DNA of 64,000 nt, taken from the NCBI GenBank assembly GCA_050084985.1, contig JBITNC010000001.1, positions 110,236,001 through 110,300,000 of the forward strand, given 5' to 3'. Position 1 is the first letter of the stretch; each line of letters starts with the position of its first letter. A model generated the notes under the pieces. It made no database searches. It saw nothing but the letters and a program-made list of their open reading frames with translations, and was not told where the DNA came from. This stretch comes from Nageia nagi (taxonomy: Eukaryota > Pinophyta). Shown in pieces: positions 24,651 to 35,789 of this stretch. A program made the position numbers and the translations under genes.

Positions 24651-26161
24651 TTCTTTATGTTTTATGTTAGACTTGGGAGTCTTTATTAGACTATATTATT
24701 TTCATTTTAAGATTTATAGAGAGCAGGACCATTTTTTCTTTTTAGACATGTTATTTGTAGGTTTATTATTTTTTCATGACCTTATCTATTTTGGGATCAT
24801 GGTAGTTATGATCAATAGTTGGTTTCTTTAGATGTGATGAATACTGAATTATATATTTTTTGATATACATGATGATGAATTTAGACTTTTATATGTATGT
24901 TTTAGTATCATATATATGTATGTTTATGTTTTTTCAAATGTATGTGTTTAAAGTAGAAATGCATGAAAGTATATTTTTACATTTTCATTTAGTTTTAACA
25001 TGTTATCTACGATATGCTTTATAAATTCAAAGTAGTATTTATGTTTATATAGTAATATGATGTTTGTAGAATAGGATTTTATTTGTAGGAGAATGAAATT
25101 AGATGCATTATTTTCCATTTTCTTGGCTACTTTTATACATGGTTTTGAATGTAATATACTAGTATAAACATATGTGATGTCATGAATAATGTGCATGTAT
25201 GGATGTAAAATGCATATAAGATTTACAATATTTTATGTATGTATGGATGTAAAACACACATAAGATTTACAATATTTTATGGATGCATGAATGTAATAGT
25301 GGATGCACATATATGTATATGTACAGATGAATGTAAAATGTACGAAACTTAAATGACCTAAAATTTCTATGAATGACATAATAACTTAAACATCTATCTT
25401 AATTCTTTGGCAACTTATCAAGTTTTTATAATAATAATAGTGGTAATGGTATGGAATGAATGAATATATATAAATAAAGAAGTGTAATAAATAACATCTT
25501 CAATACCTAGTTTCATTAATTGATCTTTTGCTTTGGTCTCATCTACTAGGGATGATATGAAACAAGACCATACTATACTTAAGTTTACCATAAACTTGTT
25601 TGTGTGCAATGATGTTCATTTATTTCTCATATCATTCATAAATTAAGCATCCAAAGATTAAAAATTGTGAGATATGATCTTTTTCTTTTAGTAAGGAATA
25701 CTTCACTCGCAAAATGCATCCATAGCCCTAGTGAAGATTAACCCCTTCATTCTATTACAACCTTGATTTATTGCCAATTAGGCATCTATAGCCTCAATAG
25801 AGGATGCTATAATGGCCCAAGAATTCTACATATTTTTCTTTTGTTTTGAATGCTAGCTCTTGGGTTTAGGATGAAGCAAAAAGTAATAAAAACATAATCA
25901 CATTTATACTCAAGAAATACTCAATTCTTAATTATTTCAAGATTTTTAATGTGAAACATGTATGAGTCTATTAGTGCACCACCATATAACATAGTTATGA
26001 ATTTTTATCATCTTAAGTTTTTGAAACCTCAAAGTAGGATTTGTCAACTAAAACTAAACATGAATAGAGCATTTATATCTACTTCTTTATTTGTAAATAC
26101 AATTGTATATATAAATAAATATTATATGGATGCACATATGATGTGTGGATACATATAACTT
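24651..26161. other. Element A internal non-coding stretch between PMD gene and duplication
   Basis: Aligns with about 45500-47190 of element B. It contains the probable 3' UTR of the antisense gene (plus strand) and short tandem TATGTATGGATGTAAAA-like words at 25190-25340. No open frame here has a recognisable domain. Confidence 0.55.
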
Positions 26162-28290
26162 GATTAGTTACCTCTCTCATAATGATTGATATGTAATAAT
26201 TATGACACTCATGGTAAAGGACTAAACATTTATGAACCAAGTGGAATGATATGAACACATGAGTAGTGCACCCAGTAGTGAAGATGCTTCAAAAGTATAT
26301 CTTTTAAGTATATATACATATATATAAATTTTTTTAATTTTTTATATTTTTTTGAATATTTTAATGTTTTACTTGTTTCTCCACTAAATAAGAATCTATA
26401 ATAGGTCATCATGAGTAAAAGGATGGAAGTGATAGCAATTATGGATGGTACAATTAATTAACCATTATGAGGGGTCATGAATGATAGACATAGACAACAT
26501 GAAGTCCCAACACCATAAGTTTATAGATAGGAGATAAGTTATGGTGATATCATCAAAAAAATCTTTAGGATGTAGAAGATATGGCCAACAATATCTAACA
26601 AATCAGACTACCAAAGAAGTGATAAGAGCATCAATCATAATTCTTAAATTAGAATTAGATATAAAGATCATACAAATGAGATTTTGTAGGAACGCTTCAT
26701 CAGGGATATCATATATCACATAAGATCCCTAACAAGATTGATGATCAATGTAAAATCTCCATTCAATTAGAGTTCCTTAGAATATTATAAGTATGGTAAG
26801 ACCTATTTAGGGTAGAGGACAAAGCCCTCATATATAAAATTTGATATTGAGTACCGTCAAGAAATTAATTAAATTAATCCTCCTCTAACTCTAAATTTTG
26901 GATAGGATCCTCTAAGGGGTTACTGGAAAGAGTACAAGGTGACTGAGAAATGATAAGAGATGATAAGTCCCATGGGATAGGGGGATCATAACACAAGTAT
27001 CCCTCTCATTGACTAGTAAGAATATTGACAAAATGTGGGTGAATCATGATGCTTATTTCTTGTGAAATATAATCAAATACCTATAGTGTCATATATAAGT
27101 ATTTTTTAGAATTTATATAAAGTTTTTAAAGATAGCTATATACACACACATTTTATTTTTATAAAACATTATTTAATAATGATTTTATGAATTATTTACA
27201 TATATTATTAGTTACCTCTCTCATAATGATTAGTTACATATATTGATTAGTTACCTCTCTCATAATGATTGATATCTAATAATTATGACACTCATGGTAA
27301 AGGACTAAACACTTATGAACAAAGTGAAATGATATGAACACATGAGTAGTGCACCCAGTAGCGAAGATGCTTCAAAAGTATATCTTTTAAGTATATATAC
27401 ATATATATAATTTTTTTAATTTTTTATATTTTTTTGAATATTTTAATGTTTTACTTGTTTATCCAGTAAATAAGAATCTACAATAGGCCATCATGAGTAA
27501 AAGGATGGAAGTGATAGCAAGTATGGATGGTACAATTAATGAACCATTATGAGGGGTCATGAATGATAGACATAGACAACATGAAGTCCCAACACCATAA
27601 GTTTATAGATAGGAGATGAGTTATGGTGATATCATCAAAAAAGTCTTTAGGATGTAGAAGACATGGCCAACAATATCTAACAAATTAGACTACCAAAGGA
27701 GTGATAAGAGCATCAATCATGATTCTTAAATTAAAATTAGATATAAAGATAATACAAATGAGATTTTGTAGTAACTCTTCATTAGGGATATCATATATCA
27801 CATAAGATCCCCAACAAGATTGATGATCAATGTAAAATCTCCATTCAATTAGAGTTCCTTAGAATATTATAAGTATGGTAAGACCTATTTAGGGTAGAGG
27901 AAAAAGCCCTCATATATAAAATTTGATGTTGAATACCCTCAAGAAATTAATTAAATTAATCCTCCTCTAACTTTAAATTTTGGATAGGATCCTCTAAGGG
28001 GTTATTGGAAAGAGTACAAGGTGACTAAGAAATGATAAGGCATGACAAGTCCCATGGGATAGGGGGATCATAACACAAGTATCCCTCTCACTTACTGGTA
28101 AGAATATTGATGAAATGTGGGTGACTCATGATGCTTATTGCTTGTGAAATATAATCAAATATCTATAGTGTCATATATAAGCATGTTTTAGAATTTATAT
28201 AAAGTTTTTAAAGATAGCTATATACACACACATTTTATTTTTATAAAAAATTATTTAATAATGATTTTATGAATTATTTACATATATTCT
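26162..28290. repeat. 1.08-kb tandem duplication in element A
   Basis: Copy 1 starts at 26162 and copy 2 at about 27245, both with GATTAGTTACCTCTCTCATA; the offset stays near 1083 bp to the end. The two are very similar by eye (only scattered substitutions), much closer to each other than either is to the single homologous segment in B (47190-48250). The duplication therefore occurred in A after A and B diverged. No coding function was recognised in the unit; it lies between the post-integrase ORF and the antisense gene. Confidence 0.92.
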
Positions 28291-28444
28291 TAATGGCGGT
28301 ACTTTTCATTTACTTGATTATTATTATTTTTTAAGACATAAAATCTTTTACAACTCCCTAATGATAATGGTTCCCTTATTTTTTATGGATAACCCAACAT
28401 TTATTACCCAATAAATAAAAGTGCAAAGGTTGAACTAAGAGATG

Positions 28445-29875
28445 AGTAGGTCCTAGTCCTAGGATGGATGATTGTTAATGGATTGGATATCAAATGAGGG
28501 GCAAGATTGGTGTATGATGCTTGAATTTTTTAATGATGCATTTTTCCTTGGTTGATAATGTCAATACTTCACCATTATCAATAAGTGGAAGGTGGGATGG
28601 GATCTCTAAGGTTTGTGAAGATTGAGGGTGAATTAATGATATGAGAGAGATCATGCTCTTTATGAGATACAAGACATACTCATTTTTTACTAGTTTGAAT
28701 ACAACCTCACTCTTTCTTTAGTTAAAGCATTCTAAGGTCTTTTGAAACTTTGGTTTTATATTAATTGAATTATTTACACAATAGGTTCTATTGAATAATG
28801 AACTATAATAATATATGATTTCATTATGTAAAATTAAACAAGTATTATAGTCTAGTTCCAAATCATTAATGACCTTAGTTATTGAAATTGATCTTCCATA
28901 ACATTGAAGAGTCATATGATCAACACAATTTAACCAAATTGTAGGTCTCTCATAAAGCCAATATAAGTGGAATATATGGAAGAAATTGGTCAAAGATTCA
29001 ATTTCCATCTACATATCATTTGCTTCTAACTATATAGTTTCCCTAAGACCACTACATTTTAAGTCCCAAGCATTGGTTCCTCCCTGATTATTAAAATTAA
29101 TGGCTATAACTTCTTGAATTTCTTTTTGTAAAGTGAAGAAATGGTTTATCTTAGTGTAAGGATACTTTCTCAATGCCTACATATATCTATCTTGTAGGTT
29201 TCTATCAATAAAATCATGTTTTATAGGATTAAATTGTATTTTTTCATTGGTTTCTAGTTTTCTTGACATCAAAAATCTTACTTGAATGTCACAAGGAGGA
29301 TGGGGAAATCTTGACCTAATTTGAGAGAATCATTGGTCAATCTTTTGCACACATCTAATTGATTATTAAGGCTTGTGAATGAACACAATGTAAAAATCAT
29401 AGATAATTTTATGATGATGTGGGTCTCTTATCATCTAATCTACCCATGTAAATAGAAAATCTTCATTTGGTAAAGTGTTAACAACTCTATTCTAGATCCA
29501 ATTGTTGAAAAAATAATTAATTATGATCTTAGGAGCTAAAGTAGGCCAATATTAGCATAACAAGTTTACCACATAGATTTGTGCAAAATAATGTGCATGA
29601 CCTAGGTGGTACATGGCCTTATCCACATAAATTCCAAGTTATCTACAAAAAAACTTATCTCCCATCCTTGGTATCTTTCTAGTAATAAGTTTAAGGCTAT
29701 GATTCTTTGAAAATTAATAGGTAGATGGAGGATATTTCTATTTCTAGGGAAAATATCTAGGGATAATTTTGTGATAACACTATCTCCCAAATATCTTACT
29801 TTCTCAAACCAAGGTTTTTGTTGAATACCTCTTTGATCGACAATTAGGTGAATGCTTTTACTCTTTTTTGATGTT
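28445..29875 (-). pseudogene. Unidentified sense ORF downstream of integrase, element A
   Basis: On the minus strand, shortly after the integrase end, the frame begins around KITSKKSKSIHLIVDQRGIQ and WFEKVRYLGDSVITKL (about 29760-29870), continues as an open piece to 29602, and later shows ERPTIWLNCVDHMTLQCYGR (28718-29008). The same segments occur in element B (48385-49750) in the same order, so this is a real coding region of the family. I recognise no domain. It might be a carboxy-terminal addition to pol or a separate protein; a stop between them and the length (over 400 codons) favour a separate ORF. Several stops show decay. Confidence 0.5.
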
Positions 29876-30004
29876 ATTTTCTATTTCAAATACATTAAAT
29901 ATGTATAAGTATTTACAAAAAAAAACTTTTGTTGATTTTTTAATTGAAAAAAGCTAATTTATAGTATATACAACTTCTAATTAAAAATTTTCATTAATTA
30001 TAGA

Positions 30005-31120
30005 AAGATCAAAGATGCATGATATTTATGGGTTCATGCTCTTCATTACCTTCCATATTAACTAAATGATAAGCCCCAAATCCAAGTTTTCTTTTAATCA
30101 TGTAAGAACCTAACTAGTTAGGAGCAAACTTATCATAGAGCTATCATTTTGTTCAAGAAGTTTGCTAGTTTTCTTTTAAAACCAAATCAACTATGTTAAA
30201 TTTATGAGTTTTAATTTTTTATTAAAGGCTCTTTTAATATGATTTTGATAAGTATGTAAATGCTCTAACACATTAACTCTTCTTTCATCTAAAAGAAATA
30301 ATTGATCTAATATTATTTAACAAAATACTTCATTAGTGATATGATCTTGTAATGTAATTCATAAAGAAGGAATTTATATTTCTAAGGTTAATACTACTTC
30401 AACCCTATAAATTAAAGAAAATGGGGTTGCCCCAATAGGAGTTTGAATACTAGTTCGATAGGCCCACAACACATGTGGTATTTTTTCATGCCAATCTTGG
30501 TGGGAGTAATCAATAATTTTTAATAGAATTCTATAAATAGTTTTGTTTATAGCTTTGGGTTGACCATTACTTTGAGGATAGTAAGGAGTTGAGAAGCTTA
30601 AATGGATATGATACTCTTTACATAAAGCTTGAACTTCCTTTTTTTGAAGTTTTTCCCATTATCAATGATAATTTGGGCTAAAATTCCAAAATGAAATATA
30701 ATATGGTTTTGTATGAATTCTTCTATCTTTGGCCCTTTTATTGAGATCATAGGAATAACTTCTACCCATTTTGTAAAATATTTTGTAGCAGTTATTATAA
30801 ACTTATGACCTTTTGAGGAAATAGAAGAGATTTGACCTATTAAATCTAATGCCCATCTTGAGAATGGCCATAATGATTGCATGGGTTCTAACATATGTGA
30901 GGTTTGATTAGATATATTTGCATGTTGTTGACATTTAATATATTTTCTAACATATTCCATGCAATTACATTCCATAGTAGGATAGTAATATCCCATACGT
31001 ATTAATCACTTTGTGATTGCAAAGCCACTAAAATGTCCTCCAATAATTCTATCATGTGTGCATGAACTAACAATTTATGAATCAACCCACTCTAAAAACC
31101 TAAGTAATATTGTATCAAAA
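30005..31120 (-). pseudogene. Element A integrase
   Basis: Order on the minus strand: zinc-binding region THDRIIGGHFSG then YVRKYIKCQQH (the first Cys of the CxxC pair has become Tyr), core with RWALDLIG (first Asp, about 30855) and IIIDNGKNF (second Asp, about 30665), then NGQPKAINKT (about 30555), where the catalytic Glu (GQVES in B) has become Lys, RTSIQTPIGATPFSLIY (30430-30470), and a C-terminal LGFGAYHLVNMEGNEEHEP near 30020-30060. The longest open piece is 30598-30996. A frameshift separates the second Asp from the Glu block. Inactive. Confidence 0.88.
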
Positions 31121-31309
31121 CCCCTATGGTATAAGACATCTCCTGTCATGCAAAAGTGAAAATCTTTTATCTTGAATGCTTTTTGAAATGATTTTGTTAA
31201 GTCTTTAGGTAATACCCCATCTCTTAAGAATTTGAATAATTATGTATGTCATAAATTTTTATCTTCTATTTTAATGTCCAAGACTATATGTTCAAGTTCA
31301 TTTGATTGT

Positions 31310-31765
31310 ATTTAGAATTGAATGATTTGAACAATTTCAATAGGGATTATTTTTTTATCAAGATTTGCAGGCATTAAAGACCTTATGGAAACCATAGCAT
31401 CAATAAACCTATTAGTTGATGTTGGTGCTACTTGTAAATCATATTTTTTGAAATATAATAAAATATTTTTAATTAATCTCTTATATTTTTTCAATAAAGG
31501 TTCCTTACATTGGAATATCTCTTTGACTTGATTTATGATTAATAATGAATTTTACTTTTTTCAATTTTAATTTTATAGCAGTTTTAATAGCTAAGATTAA
31601 GGATTCATACTAAAAATTATTATTTGTATAAGAAAAGTTAAGTTTAAAAGAATAAGTTATGAAAAATCCTTAGGATGTAACAAAAATAACATCAGCACCC
31701 CCACTTTACTCGCATCTTGACCAATCAAAGTGTATTACCATATCCCAATCTTCTTCATATTCTAC
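31310..31765 (-). pseudogene. Element A archaeal-type RNase H (aRH)
   Basis: A second RNase H domain after the normal one marks the Tat lineage of Ty3/gypsy. The minus strand reads HFDWSRCE near 31730 (FDGSRCE in B) and TNNNF-stop-YESLILAIKTAIKLKLKKV (31570-31625), the usual NN.AEYEALI...A...G; the Glu codon has become a stop. The tail KEPLLKKYKRLIKNILLYF (31440-31500) is open for 60 codons. It is supported mainly by comparison with the better copy in B. Confidence 0.65.
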
Positions 31766-31859
31766 AAAAATTTCCATTTCATCTAATTTAAATACATGTT
31801 CATTTGGTAATTCTATGATGAGTGGATTATCATTAGATAATGGTTCCTTAGAAAGGTAA

Positions 31860-32280
31860 TCAGTGATGACTTGTCCTTTAATTAATTTCTAACTTATGAA
31901 TAGTAAGTCAAATTCAGTTAGATGCAAGATCCATTTAGATGTTCTTACATTTTGATAATTTTTATTCATCATGTATTTCAAAGGATCAACTTTAGAAATT
32001 ATTTACATGATATGGTTTAGCATGTAATGTATTAATTTTTTGGTTGCAAATACTACTAGACATAACTTTTCCAAATACACATACTTGATCTCTTAACCAA
32101 CTAAAGTTTGACTAAGATAATATATTGCTTTTTCTTTACTATTCTCATTCTTTTGAGCAAGCATGTTTCCTAAGGTTATTTTTTAAGTTGATATGTATAG
32201 TAGGAAAGGTTCTCCAATATTAGGTGGTACTAGAATGGGTGGTGAAAGGAGATAATATTTAATCTCATTAAATGCCTCTT
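31860..32280 (-). pseudogene. Element A RNase H, heavily decayed
   Basis: Corresponds to 51700-52090 in B by alignment. A segment NVRTSKWILHLTEFDLLF-like (about 31885-31950) marks the C-terminal part of the classical RNase H of this lineage. Frames are broken every few dozen codons, and no catalytic residue can be assigned with confidence. Confidence 0.5.
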
Positions 32281-33180
32281 ATTATTCATTACCCTAGTGA
32301 AAGATAATACCTTTTCAAAAGTTTGTTAAAAGGTTTACATTTATTTGATAACTAAGAAATGAAAAATATTATGGCCTACAACTTACCATGTAGGCTTTGT
32401 AATTGTTTTATATTTGATGGAGAAGACATATTTGTTATTGCTTTTATTTTGTTAGGATCTACTTTAATCCCTCATCTAGAGATAATGAAACCTAATAATT
32501 TTTCTGATGTTACCCCAAAAACACACTTCTTTGGGTTCAATCAAATTTTATGTTTTAGTAACCTATAAAATATTTTAATGAGCACTTTGGGGTGGTCCTA
32601 TTGTTTTTTATATTTGGCTAGCACATAATCTACATAATCTTCTATGATATCATGCATGTAATCATGGAAGATGTATTTCATGGCTCTTTGATAAGTGGCT
32701 CCAACATTTTTTAATCCAGAAGAGATTACCCTATAATAGAATATTCCCTATGGTGTTGTAAATTTAGTTTTATGCTATTCTTCTAATGCTACCTTAATTT
32801 GATTATACCCTAAAAACCCATCCATGAGTGACAACATTTCATGTCCTATAGTAGAATCAACCAAGCTATCTATCTTTGGTAAGGAAAAGTCATCCTTAGG
32901 ATATGTTTTGTTTAGATATTTAAAATTTATGCATATTCTAATCTTCTTAATAGATTTCTTAACTAGTACCATATTGGAAATATAATCAAAGTAATCAATT
33001 GGGTGAATAAACTTGGCTTCTAAAAGCTTTTGTAACTCTACTTTTACCATTAAGGCAAGTGTAGGATGCATTTTTTATAATTTTTGTTTAACAATTTTTA
33101 CACCTTATCTTATACCAAGGTTATGCACTACTAAATTAGGATCAAGCCTAGGCATATTAGCATATGCATATCAACATATG
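32281..33180 (-). pseudogene. Element A reverse transcriptase
   Basis: The 32775-33071 piece reads LEAKFIHPIDYFDYISNMV, then RICINFKYLNKTYPKDDFSL and VDSTIGHEMLSLMDGFLGYN; the first catalytic Asp (MDGF.GYNQI) is kept. This spacing and the K-D-D-F-x-L-P-x-I-D block are typical of Tat elements. Further down are GIFYYRVISSGLKNVGATYQ (about 32700) and EDYVDYVLAKYK (about 32610-32645), where the YVDD box has lost its last Asp to Tyr. YLGHV/LGFIIS-like and SLHGKL blocks follow around 32340-32500. A stop interrupts at 32775. Inactive. Confidence 0.9.
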
Positions 33181-34650
33181 ATGATACAAATATTTCCTAT
33201 TTTTCCTTTATTATTATAATGAACTCCTTTCTTTCATCTTCATTAAGGGATTTTCCTAATTGAATTACTTTAGGGCTATTAGGTTCATTAATTAAATTAA
33301 TTTTGATAGTTTCTTCAATTAACATGTGAGATCCTCTTCTAATTGTTTGGGTATCAGAATCAAATTATTATCATTAGCATTATATTCTTCATCTTTAGCT
33401 TTATACTAATCTTTCAAAGTAGTATTGATATTCAAGTTTGTAGTCTATAATATTGTATCTATGTCTTTGAAATAATGAATTATAAGTTGTTCAAGAATTA
33501 ATGTAAAATCTATAGTTTATTCATCTACCAGAAAGTATAAAGAAGAACTATTTGAATCTTCTGAGCCTATCATCTCAAACTCATCAAACTCATCACTTCC
33601 AAACCAATCAAAGTTTATTTGAGGAATTAAATCATCACATATTTCTACAATATCTACCATGTTAATTGATTTATCAGAGAATAACCTTCATAATAATAAT
33701 GTTTTGGATTCTATTTCATCTTGATTTTTCATCCATTTAGGTACTTTAGATAAACTTTCATATGTTGTGGACTTGGGTTCAAATTCAATTATCTTGAAAC
33801 TAGATACTCCTTGATTTTTTCTCTTATAATTGAATCCTATCTTTTCACTAGGTAATTGATAATGAATTTTAATCATGTATCTAGGTCCTTATTTATATCA
33901 TCCTAGACCTTGTCCTTTCTAATGACACCCATCAAAGTATCTTTGGACAAACATTCTTACATCTGGCAATAAGTATTTTAATGAATCACAAAAGTACTTT
34001 TGTTAAACTAAGGTGAAGGAAGGATAGATGGTTCTATAGGATCTTGATATACACAAAGTGTTTGATTATGTAATTTCTCCAATGGTACTAATTTCTCTAC
34101 CACACAAGGAGACTCTTTAGGTATTCTTATTTCTTGAGCTATAGGGATATTAAAAATGACATTATCAATAGCAAATTCCCCTATTCCATAATCAATCAAT
34201 TTTATGGTCATAAGATAAATATATGATGGTTTATCTCTTATTGTATCATAATTACCTATTTTATTTATTAGATAAAATGTTTTTGATGATAAAAATTTGT
34301 TTACTTCATCTACCTTTCATGCTCTTTGTTCCCATGTTTGCTTTTCTAGTATTGTTGGTTTTATTTTTAGTAATGAATCCCTATAAATCTTTGGTGTACA
34401 AGGTATTTTACAATAAATGAGAGATTTCACCTTTAAATAAATTAGAGGAGCACCTTCTTTATTGATATGTGATACTGATACCTTTTTTAGGAACCATGGG
34501 TACTATAAAATAGTGAATAGAAGGCAAAGTTGTCTCTCTTGAAAGATGTGTATGATTGCAATGGGAGTATGTGTTTTCATCACCAAGTACATAGTGTATT
34601 ACCCCATCATGAATACATTTCAAAAAATTATGATATGTTGATGGGGCACA
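33181..34650 (-). other. Linker between protease and RT, element A
   Basis: The minus strand carries broken coding pieces typical of the poorly conserved linker in this lineage: 33688-33876 (SEKIGFNYKRKNQGVSSFKI, then EPKSTTYESLSKVPKWM) and 34008-34211 (IPIAQEIRIPKESPCVVEKL). No catalytic domain. The plus-strand frame at 34223-34420 is hydrophobic but probably a shadow. Confidence 0.5.
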
Positions 34651-35160
34651 TTACATGTCTCTAATCCATAATCTTCCTAGGAGTAATTTATATTGTGTTA
34701 TATCTCCTTCAATAACTTGTAATAATGTTTGTATGGTTTTAGATCCTATAGTGATGGAAAATGATATAGATCCCATTATTGAGTACAAATCATCATTCAA
34801 AGCTCTTACTTGTAAGGAGGGTGCATATATGTGTGAGAGAGAAAGGTTAAAGTTCTTATAGGTAGTTGTATAAATAATATTTATTACAAAAATTTCATTT
34901 ATTAATATTCTTTTAAAAGCCTTCCCATCTATCTTGGATATAATATGTAATGGGAGATTTTGACCTTGTGAATGGTTTGATTGCATAAATTCATGATCAT
35001 GGAAGGAAATATTATATTTTTTAATTGTTTTAATATTCCCCATAAAGGACATAAAACTTTTAATATCATTAATATCTAATTCAATTTTTTGTAATAATTG
35101 GTTCATAGCTTCTTTATGATTTTTAGATTGTTGTAACAACTCAAACAAGGACATCTTCAC
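34651..35160 (-). pseudogene. Element A aspartic protease region
   Basis: A 169-codon open piece. Within it, LPLHIISKIDGKAFKRILIN (about 34860-34930) is the strand that leads into the catalytic loop; the loop itself, in related elements I-D-x-G-S/A, has become INEIFVIN, so the catalytic Asp is gone. IGSKTIQTLLQVIEGDITQY and KLLLGRLWIRDM at the end match the domain's C-terminal LLGRPWI block. The N-terminal 60 residues are probably the end of gag or a linker. Open reading is retained longer here than elsewhere in A, but activity is excluded. Confidence 0.75.
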
Positions 35161-35789
35161 TTATGAATTTATTAACTAATGTTGAAAAGCTCCTTTTACT
35201 AAAATCTTAGGAATTTGAGGTCTAGGTATATTTGGTTGTATAATACCATCATTTGTTTGATTGTTAGGAATATTAGCTTACCTCCTTTGCACCCTTTGGG
35301 CTCTTATGGTTATGCTTACCATAGAGAAAAAGGTAGAAGCATATTGAAACCCTTTGTGTATTACTTGATTTTGGTTTATTTATAATGCTATAGTATTTTC
35401 TTGATGTTTATGAAGAGGATTCTAATATATTCCTATATTTTGATTAGAGATAGTCAAAGGATTATCTACTTGTAATCTTCCTTGATTAATCAAATCTTGA
35501 ACCTTGTGTTGTATTATTCCACATTTCCTTGTAGTATGTCCCTTTTGATAATGATATTGATAATAATAATTCTCATTATACCATTTTATATCTCTTGCAT
35601 CTATCCTTTCAGGCTATATTTTAGGCAATATAATCATTTGGTGGTCCATTATTCTTTTCAAAATATCATACAAAGATTTAGTCAAAGGAGTAAACCTTAT
35701 AGGGGTGGCCTAGGTTTTCTTTCTTCATTTTGTAGAGTACGTATATTTTGAAAAATATTTGATTCTTCATATTTAAGATAAGAAACTTT

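Noticed and set aside
32359-32568. Plus-strand frame with a counterpart at 52232-52456
   Set aside because: The similarity between the two reflects the RT coding strand (minus) of elements A and B; the plus-strand frame is a shadow.
34223-34420. Hydrophobic plus-strand frame that looks like a membrane segment
   Set aside because: It lies opposite the protease-RT linker of A; T-rich antisense of coding sequence gives Leu/Phe-rich frames by chance.
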